From positions 1-64,000 of the forward strand of contig CAYSDI010000003.1 in NCBI GenBank assembly GCA_964429745.1: DNA of 64,000 nt, written 5' to 3'. The translations under genes and the position numbers were made by a program. The DNA comes from WGOA01 sp964429745. Lineage in GTDB: Bacteria > Bacteroidota > Bacteroidia > Chitinophagales > BACL12. Below, in pieces: positions 52,965 through 62,168 of this stretch. The notes beneath the pieces are model-generated. The model was not told the DNA's origin, did no database searches, and saw only the letters and a program-made list of their open reading frames with translations. Numbering within the stretch: the first letter of the stretch is position 1; the number at the start of each line of letters is the position of its first letter.

Positions 52965-55169
52965 TTATTTAGCGCGCTTGCCGGTATTGACAGGAATTTG
53001 CTCTTTGTCTGTGCTGTTGATTTCCTGGTTAAGCCCGGTAATGCGGAACTGTGTGCGGCGGTTGAACTGGTGCTCCTGATCCGTGCAGGCCACATCATCA
53101 GCGCAGCGGTTGCGCAATTCCGATTCGCCATACCCCATAGCGACAACACGCTCCGGCTCCACGCCCAGTTTAACCAGGTAGGTTACCGCCGACTCTGCGC
53201 GCTGCTGGCTCAGCTTGCGGTTGTACGCTTTGCTGCCGCGGGCATCCGTGTGCGAACCGAGTTCAATGGTGATCTTGGGGTTACGGCGCATGAATTCAGC
53301 CAATTGAATCAGGTCCTGCTCACCGTCCTGCCGGATAAAGGCTTCATCAAAGTCGTAATAGATGTTGTGCAATTCCACCGTCATTCCAGCGTGCACGGGG
53401 TCGAGTTCAATGAACACGTCCGTCTCGGTATCGCGTACCAGGACGTCGCGGCTAACGGGCAACACGGCGTCAGCGTAGCCCTCCACGCGAGCGCCCAGCG
53501 TGTAATCGCAGGAGCGGGAAATGGGCATGCTCAGGCGGCCCTCGTCGTTGCTTTCAAAGCGGTCGGACGTGCCCGAACAACTGTTGTCCCAAGTAAAGGA
53601 AACTCCTGGGATGGGCTTGCGGGTTTCGCTGTCCAGCGCGTGGATGTTGATTTTAATGCGATCCAATTCCAGCGGAATGACGACCGTCTCCGTTGCGCCG
53701 AGCAGCGGGGTTTGAATTTCTTTGCGACCGTTGGCATAGCCTTCGTGATTAGCCAACAGCGCTATAGCGATGTCTTTGGGCAGGTCAAGGGCAAACTCGC
53801 CTTTCTGGTCGGCCACCAGGTTTTTGTCGGAAGGACCGCCGATGATGCGGACATCAGCTCCGGGCAGCGGTTGGTTGGTCAGGGCGTCCACCACCAGGCC
53901 GTTGACCCGGACCCAGTTGTGGTTCATGGAATACAAGTCATCGCCTCCAGAGCCTCCCGGGCGGTTCGATGCAAAGTATCCTTTGCTGCGGTCTTGGTTC
54001 CAGATGAGCCCAAAATCATCCCAGCGAGAATTCAACGACCAGCCCATGTTCTGGGTCTTGCGCCAGGAGCCCTCTTCAGGAGCAGCGTAAAAAACATCCA
54101 GTCCACCTAAGCCGGCATGGCCGTCAGAGGCAAAATACAACGTGCTGTCCGTGTGCAGAAAGGGGAACATTTCATCGCCTTCGGTATTAATGCCGCCACC
54201 CAGGTTGACCGGCTTTGACCAGGAACCGTCCACGCGGCGGCTCATGTACAGGTCAGAACCCCCAAAGCCACCGGGCATGGTGGAACTGAACACCAGGGCG
54301 TCGCCGGAAGCCAACAGCGCCGGAGCCGAATTGGAGTAGTCTCCGCTGTTGAAGTTCAGCTCCTCAACTTTGCCCCAATTGTTGCGCCCGCTGCGCTCCG
54401 CGGTAAAAATTTTGAGGCGCACGGTGCGCGCGTTTTCTTCTTTGACTGATTCGCTGACGCTGTTGTTGCGGGTAAAAAAGATTTGCTGGCCATCCGCGCT
54501 AAAGGACAGGGGTCCTTCGTGGTGCTTGCTGTTCAGCGCAGGGCCTCCAAAACGCTCCGGCTCCCGGAATCCCTGATCGGTCTCGATGGCATAGAACAGG
54601 TCCAGGTAAGGTTCCCCGCTCCAGGCGCTCACTTGATCGCCGCCACGGCCGTCTTCACGCGCTGAAACAAAAACGAGCCCGCCTTCGTAAAAGGCCGGCG
54701 CAAAATCGGAGAAGGGTGTGTTGAATTCGAGCGGCTGCAAGGTGTATCGCCCCTCGTCGCTGTAATAGCCCACCATTTGGTCGCAGGCAGCCTCAAAGCG
54801 AATTCCCCGGGAATCTTCCGGGCGCAAACGGGCATACTCGCGGAACCAGTACTCCGCTTCCTGGCACTTGCCGTTGCTCTGCAGCATTTGGCCGTAGTAC
54901 AGTTTGAAAATGGGGTTAATGCTGGATTTACCAACAGCCTGGCTGTACCAGTATTCTGCTTTTTCAAAGTCCTGGGTCAGCCGGTAACACTCAGCCAGGT
55001 TGATTTTGGCCTGCGTAATGTCTTCTTTTTCCAGAATACGCTCGTAGAGTCCGGCGGCTTCATAAAAGGCATAACTGTTGAAGAGCTTGTCAGCTTTTTC
55101 CAACTTAGCGTGTTGACCAAAGACCGCCATAGAGGTGGCCATGAGGACGAAAAGGACTGTTCGTTTCAT
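52965..55169 (-). CDS. OmpA family protein with TPR and PD40 repeats (PorE-like)
   Basis: 734 residues: signal peptide, TPR helices (~20-130), a PD40/WD40-like propeller (~150-400: GDALVFSSTMPGGFGGSDLYMSRR, TLYFASDGHAGLGGLD), carboxypeptidase-regulatory/Cna-B domains (~410-580) and a C-terminal OmpA domain (~600-720, YYDFDEAFIR and LGSHTDARGSKAYNRKLSQQRA) that binds peptidoglycan. PorE of the T9SS has this layout and links the secretion complex to the wall. Here it heads the operon with porP/sprF and the giant adhesin, so it probably anchors the export of that adhesin. The 115 bp upstream hold no gene. Confidence 0.92.
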   Translation of the reverse strand: MKRTVLFVLMATSMAVFGQHAKLEKADKLFNSYAFYEAAGLYERILEKEDITQAKINLAECYRLTQDFEKAEYWYSQAVGKSSINPIFKLYYGQMLQSNGKCQEAEYWFREYARLRPEDSRGIRFEAACDQMVGYYSDEGRYTLQPLEFNTPFSDFAPAFYEGGLVFVSAREDGRGGDQVSAWSGEPYLDLFYAIETDQGFREPERFGGPALNSKHHEGPLSFSADGQQIFFTRNNSVSESVKEENARTVRLKIFTAERSGRNNWGKVEELNFNSGDYSNSAPALLASGDALVFSSTMPGGFGGSDLYMSRRVDGSWSKPVNLGGGINTEGDEMFPFLHTDSTLYFASDGHAGLGGLDVFYAAPEEGSWRKTQNMGWSLNSRWDDFGLIWNQDRSKGYFASNRPGGSGGDDLYSMNHNWVRVNGLVVDALTNQPLPGADVRIIGGPSDKNLVADQKGEFALDLPKDIAIALLANHEGYANGRKEIQTPLLGATETVVIPLELDRIKINIHALDSETRKPIPGVSFTWDNSCSGTSDRFESNDEGRLSMPISRSCDYTLGARVEGYADAVLPVSRDVLVRDTETDVFIELDPVHAGMTVELHNIYYDFDEAFIRQDGEQDLIQLAEFMRRNPKITIELGSHTDARGSKAYNRKLSQQRAESAVTYLVKLGVEPERVVAMGYGESELRNRCADDVACTDQEHQFNRRTQFRITGLNQEINSTDKEQIPVNTGKRAK

Positions 55170-55283
55170 CGGGTTGGGGAAATATGAAATCCCGATGCAA
55201 TGTATTCGGGGGAGTACCCCTATTCCATATAACCATCGCGCAACATGTGACAGGGTTAGATGGCCCTTCCGTCCTTTGGAACT

Positions 55284-55910
55284 TTAGCGAAGCGCAATGG
55301 CAAACCCGGCCCAGGCGCTCAAATAGCCCACGAAATAGCCGGCCAAAACTTCTCTCCCCGTGTGCGCTTTGAGCGCCAATCGGCTGCTCCCGACCAGTCC
55401 GGCAGCCAGGACCACCGTATAAAATACCCAGGTAATGTCGTCGGAGACCATGGGCACCAGGAACATAGCAGTTGTGGCCAGCGCACCGACGCCGCTCGTG
55501 TGCATGCTCACCTTTCCCCAGAGCGAATTGACCATCAGCCCAACGAAGACCGAAATGCAGGCACCGAGCAGAATGGCTTGAAAAACAGCGGGTTCCTGGG
55601 TGCGCTGGTAGACCACGTAGGCCCAGATGTAGAAAAAACCGGTGGCGATGTAGGGCAAAATCCGGTCCTCGCGCCGGCGAAGGTTGGTGTGCTCAATAAA
55701 CTTGAGCGCCGCCATCAGCACAATGCTGAACGCGGGAAAAAACGCCGTCAGCAGCAACACGCGAAACAACTCAAAGCCCTTTTGAGGCAGGGCATAGGCC
55801 GAAAACAGGTAGCGGTTACCAAACAGATAGATGGCAAACCCATACGTGGGAATGAGCAAAGGGTGAAAAACCGTCGAGAAAAAACGGGCCAGAAAGCGGA
55901 AAATAATCAT
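55284..55910 (-). CDS. PAP2 superfamily membrane protein
   Basis: 208 residues with five to six hydrophobic helices. C-terminal motif SRLALKAHTGREVLAG is the third PAP2 signature (SRxxxxxHxxxD-like, with Glu where Asp is usual), and KVSMHTSGVGA holds the second (PSGH-like, altered). The first motif KxxxxxxRP is weak (RREDRILP). Family members hydrolyse lipid pyrophosphates or phosphatidic acid. The changed motifs make activity uncertain. Its ATG overlaps the rpoN stop by 4 bp. Confidence 0.82.
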   Translation of the reverse strand: MIIFRFLARFFSTVFHPLLIPTYGFAIYLFGNRYLFSAYALPQKGFELFRVLLLTAFFPAFSIVLMAALKFIEHTNLRRREDRILPYIATGFFYIWAYVVYQRTQEPAVFQAILLGACISVFVGLMVNSLWGKVSMHTSGVGALATTAMFLVPMVSDDITWVFYTVVLAAGLVGSSRLALKAHTGREVLAGYFVGYLSAWAGFAIALR

Positions 55911-57355
55911 AACTCCTTGCGCAGGCGAGCCACCGGAATGTTCAGTTGCTCGCGGTATTTGGCCACCGTACGCCGCGCAATGTTATAGCCTTTTTCCTGT
56001 AAAATCTCGGTGAGTTTCTGGTCGCTGAGCGGGCGGCGCTTGTTTTCGGCCCCGATCATATCAGACAAAATGCGCTTGACTTCGCGGGTGGAGACCTCCT
56101 CGCCGCTGTCAGTGGTCAGCGATTCAGAAAAGAAGTATTTCAGGGGAAAAGTTCCGAACTCCGTGGCTACGTATTTGCTGTTGGCCACCCGGCTGATCGT
56201 AGAAATGTCAAGACCCGTCAGTTCCGCGACGTCTTTGAGGATCATCGGGCGCAGGTTGGTTTCGTCGCCGGTCAGGAAAAACTCTTCCTGGAGCTCCACA
56301 ATGGAGGCCATAGTGTTGTACAGCGTCTGCTGGCGCTGGCGAATGGCGTCAATGAACCACTTGGCCGAGTCCATCTTTTGCTTGATGTACAGAATTTCGT
56401 CGCGGGTGCGCTTGTCTTTCTTAGGACTGGCTTTGTAGGCCTGGTAGATGTCTTTAAAGGAATGGCTGACGCGCAGTTCAGGTGCATTCCGGGAGTTGAG
56501 CAGCAGTTCCAAGACCCCGGAATTGTTCAAAATGGTAAAATCCGGGATGATGTACTGGTTTTGCTTGGATTCGCCCCCCGTTCCCCCGGGCTTGGGGTTT
56601 AGTTTGAGAATCTCCCCCAGCGCCAGCTTGATTTCGTCTTCTTCAACCTTGAGCATCCGCTGCATGCGCTCGTAGTGCTTCTTGGAAAATTCGTCGAACT
56701 GCTCATCCAGCACCTTGATGGCCAGGCGAATGATGGGGTTTTCCGGTTTGCGGCGCAATTGCAACAACAGGCATTCGCGCAAATCGCGGGCGCCGATGCC
56801 GGCGGGCTCCAGGCCCTGAACAATGAGCAAGGCATGTTCCAGTTCGCCGGTTTCAACCGTGATGTTACGGCTAAAGGCCAGGTCGTCGGCAATGGCATCG
56901 AGCTCGCGGCGCAAGTAGCCGTCTTCATCCAGGCTGCCAATCAACTGCTCTGCGATGGCGAATGAGCGCGAATCCAATTCCACCATGCCCAATTGGCTGG
57001 CCAAGCGCTCCTGGAACGACTCCGTGACGGCCACTGGAACCGTGCGCTCTTCCTCATTAGGGTCGCGCTCGGATCGGGTCCGATAAGAATCGTAATCGTC
57101 GTCTTCGGAGAAGTAGTCGTCCAGGTTGAGGTCTTCGCCCAGGTTGTCATTTTCCGACTCCGGCGCGTCGTCCGTGTCCTGGTAATCGTCCGTTAAATCA
57201 TCCAGGCCCCCTTCTTCGAGCGCGGGATTAACTTCCAATTCTTCCTGGATGCGCTCTTCAAGCGAGGCTGTTGGGACCTGCAGCAGTTTCATGAGCTGAA
57301 TCTGCTGGGGCGAGAGCTTCTGGAGGAGTTTTTGACTTAGACGCTGACGTAGCAT
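55907..57355 (-). CDS. rpoN: RNA polymerase sigma-54 factor
   Basis: 482 residues. N-terminal Gln/Leu activator-interacting region (LRQRLSQKLLQKLSPQQIQLMKLLQ), an acidic linker (~55-110), the core-binding region (~120-290), a HTH at ~385-405 and the RpoN box ARRTVAKYRE near the C-terminus. Sigma-54 needs an AAA+ enhancer-binding protein to open promoters; none is encoded in the window. Followed by an overlapping PAP2 gene. Divergent from asnS. Confidence 0.96.
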   Translation of the reverse strand: MLRQRLSQKLLQKLSPQQIQLMKLLQVPTASLEERIQEELEVNPALEEGGLDDLTDDYQDTDDAPESENDNLGEDLNLDDYFSEDDDYDSYRTRSERDPNEEERTVPVAVTESFQERLASQLGMVELDSRSFAIAEQLIGSLDEDGYLRRELDAIADDLAFSRNITVETGELEHALLIVQGLEPAGIGARDLRECLLLQLRRKPENPIIRLAIKVLDEQFDEFSKKHYERMQRMLKVEEDEIKLALGEILKLNPKPGGTGGESKQNQYIIPDFTILNNSGVLELLLNSRNAPELRVSHSFKDIYQAYKASPKKDKRTRDEILYIKQKMDSAKWFIDAIRQRQQTLYNTMASIVELQEEFFLTGDETNLRPMILKDVAELTGLDISTISRVANSKYVATEFGTFPLKYFFSESLTTDSGEEVSTREVKRILSDMIGAENKRRPLSDQKLTEILQEKGYNIARRTVAKYREQLNIPVARLRKEL

Positions 57356-57460
57356 AGAGCGGTTAAATTACACCGAAAACAGAGAGTTGGCCACACGGGA
57401 ATGAAAGTTGGGAACGGCAAATGAACCAGTTGGGCACTGCTCAAGGTTCAGAAGCTGACT

Positions 57461-57492
57461 TTTGAACGCCCCGCCTTTTCCCCGTATTTTTG
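57461..57492 (+). promoter_or_regulatory. asnS promoter
   Basis: -33 TTTG (57461-57464), 20-nt spacer, -7 TATTTTTG (57485-57492), an exact full match to the Bacteroidota consensus. The start site would be ~57498, a leader of about 15 nt before the ATG at 57513. Confidence 0.75.
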
Positions 57493-57512
57493 GCGGCTGC
57501 AAATGACATGCC

Positions 57513-59051
57513 ATGAGTTCCTCTGAGACCGAAAAATACGTGTATATCGATGCTTTGGGTTCGCTTGAAGGGCAATCCGTGACCCTCAAGGGCTGGGTTA
57601 CCTTTCGCCGGGACAGCAAGGGTATCGTGTTCCTGGGGCTCCGGGATGGGAGCGGCTTTGCTCAGACCGTAGTGACGGAGGATCAGGTTTCGGCCGAAAT
57701 CTTTGCGCTGGCCAGTGTATTAGCGTTGGAAAACTCTGTGGTCGTGCACGGGATCGTGGTGCGCAATGAGCGCATGAACGAGATGGAAATAGCGGTTAGC
57801 GGGCTTGAACTCATTCAGGCAGGACCGGAATACCCCATTTCGCGCAAAGCCCACGGGGTGGAATTCCTGATGGACCAGCGCCACCTTTGGCTGCGCTCCC
57901 AAAAGCAGTGGGCCATGATGCGCCTGCGCAACCGGATCGTGTTTGCCATTCACCGCTTTTTTCAGGATAGGGGCTTTTTGCAGCTTGACCCGCCCATTTT
58001 TACCGGGAACGCGGTAGAGGGCACAACGACCCTCTTTGAAACAGATTTTTACGGTGAACCGGCCTATTTAAGCCAAAGCGGCCAGTTGTATGGCGAAGCG
58101 CTTGCGCTGGCCCATGGCAAGATTTACACTTTTGGCCCCACTTTTCGGGCAGAAAAGAGCAAAACGCGCCGCCATTTGTCCGAATTCTGGATGATTGAGC
58201 CGGAAATGGCCTTTTACGACCTTGACCGGAACATGGACCTGATCGAGGACTTTATCGTCTTTGTTACGCAAGATGTCCTGGAGGGCTGTGCCAAAGAACT
58301 CGCTATCCTGGAGCGCAACCTCGCGCCGTTGCAAAACGTGCAAAAGCCCTTCCCCCGGATGACGTATGAAGACGCCGTTTCCATTATCCGGGGCGAAAAG
58401 GATGTGGATGGCCGCAACAGTTTGGTCGTCATGCAGCAGGATTTGGACGAGTTGCAGCGCCAGATTGCCGAAAACAGCGCCGACATTGCTCGGCGAGAGG
58501 AGGCTGTAGCCGGCGGAAGCCTGAAAAAGGGCGAAATCAACTTCAACCGCAGCCGGATTGACCAACTCATTGCCACGAACAAAGACCTGGAAGAAAAGGC
58601 CGGGAACATCCCGCAATGGCTGGAGTCAGCCCGCAATTTTACCCGCGGCGAAGATTTTGGCGGCTCCGATGAAACGGTGCTGACGCGCCTGTTTGATCGG
58701 CCGGTGATGGTGTACCGCTGGCCCGCCGCCATCAAAGCGTTCTACATGAAGCGCGACCCGGAGCACCCCGACTACGTCAAAGGCGTCGATCTTTTGGCCC
58801 CTGAAGGCTATGGCGAAATAGTTGGGGGCGCTGAGCGGGAGGACAACCTGGAGCTGCTCCTGCACCGGATCGAAGAACACAAATTGCCGGTGGACGCGTT
58901 CCAGTGGTACCTGGACCTGCGCCGTTACGGCTCTGTGCCCCATGCCGGTTTCGGCCTTGGCCTGGAGCGACTGGTCACCTGGATGGCAGGCACGCGCCAC
59001 ATCCGGGAGGCTATCCCATTTCCGCGAGCTTATGGCAGACTGCGGCCGTAA
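57513..59051 (+). CDS. asnS: Asparagine--tRNA ligase with internal coiled-coil insertion
   Basis: 512 residues; class IIb synthetase. OB-fold anticodon domain at residues ~20-110 (GWVTFRRDSKGIVFLGLRDGSG), motif 1 RNRIVFAIHRFFQDRGFLQLDPP, motif 2 YTFGPTFRAEKSKTRRHLSEFWMIEPE, motif 3 GFGLGLERLVTW. Between MTYEDAVSII (~286) and the FDRPVMVYRWP strand (~393) lies an extra ~70 residues, strongly helical and charged (QDLDELQRQIAENSADIARR..., RIDQLIATNKDLEEK), not found in E. coli AsnRS. It could be a lineage insertion. A consensus promoter lies upstream. Confidence 0.95.
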   Translation: MSSSETEKYVYIDALGSLEGQSVTLKGWVTFRRDSKGIVFLGLRDGSGFAQTVVTEDQVSAEIFALASVLALENSVVVHGIVVRNERMNEMEIAVSGLELIQAGPEYPISRKAHGVEFLMDQRHLWLRSQKQWAMMRLRNRIVFAIHRFFQDRGFLQLDPPIFTGNAVEGTTTLFETDFYGEPAYLSQSGQLYGEALALAHGKIYTFGPTFRAEKSKTRRHLSEFWMIEPEMAFYDLDRNMDLIEDFIVFVTQDVLEGCAKELAILERNLAPLQNVQKPFPRMTYEDAVSIIRGEKDVDGRNSLVVMQQDLDELQRQIAENSADIARREEAVAGGSLKKGEINFNRSRIDQLIATNKDLEEKAGNIPQWLESARNFTRGEDFGGSDETVLTRLFDRPVMVYRWPAAIKAFYMKRDPEHPDYVKGVDLLAPEGYGEIVGGAEREDNLELLLHRIEEHKLPVDAFQWYLDLRRYGSVPHAGFGLGLERLVTWMAGTRHIREAIPFPRAYGRLRP

Positions 59052-59098
59052 GGTTAGTTACGCTACCGCTGCTTTTACTGTTCAACGATTCGGTAATT

Positions 59099-59974
59099 AT
59101 GAATAAGATTGATAAAATTCTTGTTTGTCCAAACTGTCTTCAGGCGAGTTTAGCACAGGCGGCTAAGGAAAAAATGATCTGCACCAACTGTAAGGAAACC
59201 TATGATAGCATTCAGGGCAAACCTTTCTTGTTGCCCGCGCATTCCGACATTAAAATTGACTTTTTTAAGACCTTATCCAAACCCCGGAAAAAGAGCCTTT
59301 TGTCGCGGATTCCCATTCCAAGCCAACGGCTCTGGACGCATTCCTCCATAAAGTTAGTGGCTCAAATTCTTAAGGAAAATGATCCTGCCGGTCAGGATAG
59401 TTATGTAATGAATATGGGGTCGGGCGGTGAAAACGTTTACAGAAAGCTCTTTCAACCCTATGACGAAAGTATCATCCGGGTTGGCTTACCGCATGATGGG
59501 AAAATTGATGTTTTTGGCGATGCCATGGGGTTGCCTTTAGCCGCTGATTCCATCGATGTTTTGTTATCTTCTTCCGTGTTTGAACACATCAAAAATCCGG
59601 AAAAAGCTGCTGCTGAAATTTTCCGTGTTCTCAAGCCGGGAGGCAAAGTTTATGCCGAAATTCCTTTTATGCGTGGTTTTCATATGGAACCCATTGATTA
59701 CCAACGCTACACAATTGAAGGCATTGAACAACTGTTTGAACGCCACGGCTTGCGACTGGTCAAGAAGGGCATCTGCTCCGGTACTTTCAATACCTGGGCG
59801 TTGTTTATGGTTGATTTCCTGGTGGCCATAGCACCAAAAGGCACCAAATTTCCCGTCCGTTTTCTGGTTTCCTGGCTAACCCATCCGTTCAAATACCTGG
59901 ATCGCCTGTTTGAGCACTCCAAGTGGAATTACAAACTGGCTTGTAACTTTTACTATTACGGAGAGAAGCCCTGA
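59099..59974 (+). CDS. Class I SAM-dependent methyltransferase with N-terminal zinc ribbon
   Basis: 291 residues. Residues ~8-35 carry CPNCLQ and CTNCKE, a Trm112-like CxxC-CxxC zinc ribbon. The methyltransferase domain follows (~95-220: NMGSGGENVYRK motif I, SSSVFEHIKNPEKAAAEIFRVLKPGG), related to UbiE/BioC-type enzymes. Substrate unknown; the ribbon may help bind RNA or protein. Codon and base use is visibly more AT-rich than the neighbours, which suggests transfer. The ATG at 59099 is chosen; the frame is open back into asnS. Confidence 0.85.
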   Translation: MNKIDKILVCPNCLQASLAQAAKEKMICTNCKETYDSIQGKPFLLPAHSDIKIDFFKTLSKPRKKSLLSRIPIPSQRLWTHSSIKLVAQILKENDPAGQDSYVMNMGSGGENVYRKLFQPYDESIIRVGLPHDGKIDVFGDAMGLPLAADSIDVLLSSSVFEHIKNPEKAAAEIFRVLKPGGKVYAEIPFMRGFHMEPIDYQRYTIEGIEQLFERHGLRLVKKGICSGTFNTWALFMVDFLVAIAPKGTKFPVRFLVSWLTHPFKYLDRLFEHSKWNYKLACNFYYYGEKP

Positions 59975-59981
59975 TCGGTCT

Positions 59982-60872
59982 TTACGCTACCTGCCCGTGT
60001 ACCGCTGACCAGATGCGGTACCAATCCTGTCGGGTCAGCAGAATGGACTGGGCGCGGGCGGCTTCTCTGATGCGATCCAGCCGGGTGGTGCCGGTTACCG
60101 GGATGATGCCGGCGGGGTGGAGCAGCAGCCACGCGTAAGCCAGACTTTCCGGACTGGCAAAATAGCGCTCGCTCAGGTGCTCCCAAACAGGTTGAAGGGC
60201 TGGATGATCCAGGAGTTTGCCCGCGGCCAACGGCGACCAGGCCATCGGACGCAGCCCGCGCTCCAAGCACTGGTCCAGGGTTCCGTCCAGAAAAGCTGCG
60301 GGTTGCAACGGGGAAATTTCCACCTGGTGAAACCCCAGTTCCGGAAAAACCGACAAAAGCATTTGCACCTGTGAAGGGCGGAAGTTGCTCAGCCCAAAGG
60401 CGCGGACTTTGCCCTGCTTTTGCAGCGCGATGAAGGCTTCGGCCAGCGCTTGCGGATCCAAGAGAAAGTCGGGCCTGTGCAGAAACAGGATGTCCAGGTA
60501 ATCTGTCTGCAGGTTGCGAAGGCTCTGCTCTACAGATGCGATGATGTGTTCGGGGCTGCTGTCGTACGACTTGATGGCGTGATTGGGGCGGTTGGAGCCC
60601 GGCATGCGAATGCCGCATTTGGTCATCAAGGTCAGTTGACTCCTGAGCGCTGGTTGCTCCTTGAGCAGGCGGCCAAAATCTTCTTCAGTACTGTAATGCC
60701 CGTAAATGTCGGCATGGTCAAAGAGCGAAAGCCCGCTTTCCAGGCAGCCCTCCACGAAAGCCTGCCAGCCCGGCGTGTCCAGCGCTGCCCCCCAGCGGCC
60801 CAAGCGCATGCAGCCCACGGCAAGGGTAGGGTGAGGAAACGTCAGGGTGTCGCGGTCGGGGGAATGGGCCAT
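59982..60872 (-). CDS. Aldo/keto reductase (YdhF-like)
   Basis: 296 residues. ALFDHADIYGH-like catalytic Asp/Tyr (LSLFDHADIYGHYSTEEDFG), Lys in LTLMTKCGIR, His in ILFLHRPDFLLD, and the C-terminal GIIPVTGTTRLDRIREA cofactor segment. Smaller than the AKR at 19957 and closer to E. coli YdhF. Substrate unknown. It ends 7 bp from the convergent methyltransferase and is divergent from the oxygenase. Confidence 0.9.
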   Translation of the reverse strand: MAHSPDRDTLTFPHPTLAVGCMRLGRWGAALDTPGWQAFVEGCLESGLSLFDHADIYGHYSTEEDFGRLLKEQPALRSQLTLMTKCGIRMPGSNRPNHAIKSYDSSPEHIIASVEQSLRNLQTDYLDILFLHRPDFLLDPQALAEAFIALQKQGKVRAFGLSNFRPSQVQMLLSVFPELGFHQVEISPLQPAAFLDGTLDQCLERGLRPMAWSPLAAGKLLDHPALQPVWEHLSERYFASPESLAYAWLLLHPAGIIPVTGTTRLDRIREAARAQSILLTRQDWYRIWSAVHGQVA

Positions 60873-61052
60873 GGGTCAAATTGCGAAGCAAGGTTGTGAG
60901 TGGTCAGGGTAGCCCTTGGCCCGGAAAAATACCACAAAGTGATGGCATGGGACTTTGCTTGGCCCGCCTGTAAGCTAACTTTACCCTTTGCTACCCTCTG
61001 CTTTTACCCGGAACGTCCCGGGTGGGAAACCATCACTAACCGCTTCAACCGC

Positions 61053-62006
61053 ATGACTTCTTCTATCGGAATTCCGGTCGTGGATCTGGCGCTTTTTCAG
61101 CAGCCCGGCACCAAACAAGACTTTGTGAAAGCTATTGGCAGGGCCTACGAAGAGGTCGGCTTTGTGGCTGTGACCAATCACGGCATTGACCATGATTTGG
61201 TGGAGCGTTTTTACCACCAGGTCAAAGCTTTTTTTGGCATGCCACGTGAGGCCAAAAAAAAATATGAAATTGTAGAATTGGCCGGCCAGCGCGGATACAC
61301 CAGTTTCGGCCGCGAACACGCCAAAGGCAGCGATGCTCCCGACCTCAAAGAGTTCTGGCAGTTCGGACAGCCTGGCGGCGCCGAAACGCTTGACCCCGGC
61401 GAGTACCCCGACAACCTGGAAGTGGCAGAATTGCCGGAGTTCAACCGAACCGGCATGGAGTTGTACCAGAATTTTGAGCAGAGCGGCCGCCTCTTGTTGC
61501 AGTCCATTGCGCTGCACCTGGGGCTGGACGAGCATTATTTTGATGCCGGTATCCACAACGGCAACAGCATTTTACGCGCCATTCACTACCCGCCCATTAC
61601 CGAAGAGCCCAACACGTCCATTCGCTCGGAGCAACACGAAGACATTAACCTGATCACGCTGCTGGTGGGTGCTTCGGCTGACGGTCTGCAAGTGTTGAAC
61701 ATGCAGGGCGAATGGGTCCCGGTCAATACCACGCCGGACATGATCGTGGTGAACGTTGGTGACATGTTGCAACGGCTCACCAACGGCCGGCTAAAGTCTA
61801 CTACACACCGCGTGGTCAACCCGCCGCGCGACCAATGGCATACCTCCCGTCTGTCGGTGCCTTTCTTCCTGCACCCGCGCTCTGAAGTGCCGCTTAACTG
61901 CCTGGAGTCCTGCACCAATACAGAGCGTCCCCGCCAATTTGAGGACATCACCGCCGGTGCTTACTTGCGCGAACGGCTGATTGAAATCGGGCTGCTGAAG
62001 GCTTGA
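61053..62006 (+). CDS. 2-oxoglutarate/Fe(II)-type oxygenase of the isopenicillin N synthase family
   Basis: 317 residues. N-terminal DIOX_N domain (IPVVDLALFQQPG, GFVAVTNHGIDHDLVERFY), and the C-terminal double-stranded beta helix with iron ligands His and Asp in SEQHEDINLITLL and His in STTHRVVNPP, plus the cosubstrate Arg in SRLSVPFF. The family carries out hydroxylation, desaturation or ring closure; the substrate cannot be told. ATG at 61053 chosen; frame open further up. A TAACTTTA box lies at 60976-60983. Strong terminator follows. Confidence 0.92.
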   Translation: MTSSIGIPVVDLALFQQPGTKQDFVKAIGRAYEEVGFVAVTNHGIDHDLVERFYHQVKAFFGMPREAKKKYEIVELAGQRGYTSFGREHAKGSDAPDLKEFWQFGQPGGAETLDPGEYPDNLEVAELPEFNRTGMELYQNFEQSGRLLLQSIALHLGLDEHYFDAGIHNGNSILRAIHYPPITEEPNTSIRSEQHEDINLITLLVGASADGLQVLNMQGEWVPVNTTPDMIVVNVGDMLQRLTNGRLKSTTHRVVNPPRDQWHTSRLSVPFFLHPRSEVPLNCLESCTNTERPRQFEDITAGAYLRERLIEIGLLKA

Positions 62007-62034
62007 ACCGAACTGACCGAAGCGTTTCCAAGAC

Positions 62035-62068
62035 AGAGAAAGCCGCCCCGTGCAGGGCGGCTTTCTCT
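62035..62068 (+). terminator. Terminator of the oxygenase gene
   Basis: 14-bp perfect stem (62035-62048 with 62055-62068), 6-nt loop. The following bases are T/C-rich (TCTTTC). May act for both strands, but the minus-strand HYR gene ends 100 bp away. Confidence 0.75.
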
Positions 62069-62168
62069 CTTTCATCAAACCAGGTTTAAGGCTGGTCTGT
62101 TTCGGGCTTTGTCTGGCCAGGGACATTTGTTGCCCATTGACCTGTAGGTCTGGATATACCAGCCCTGC

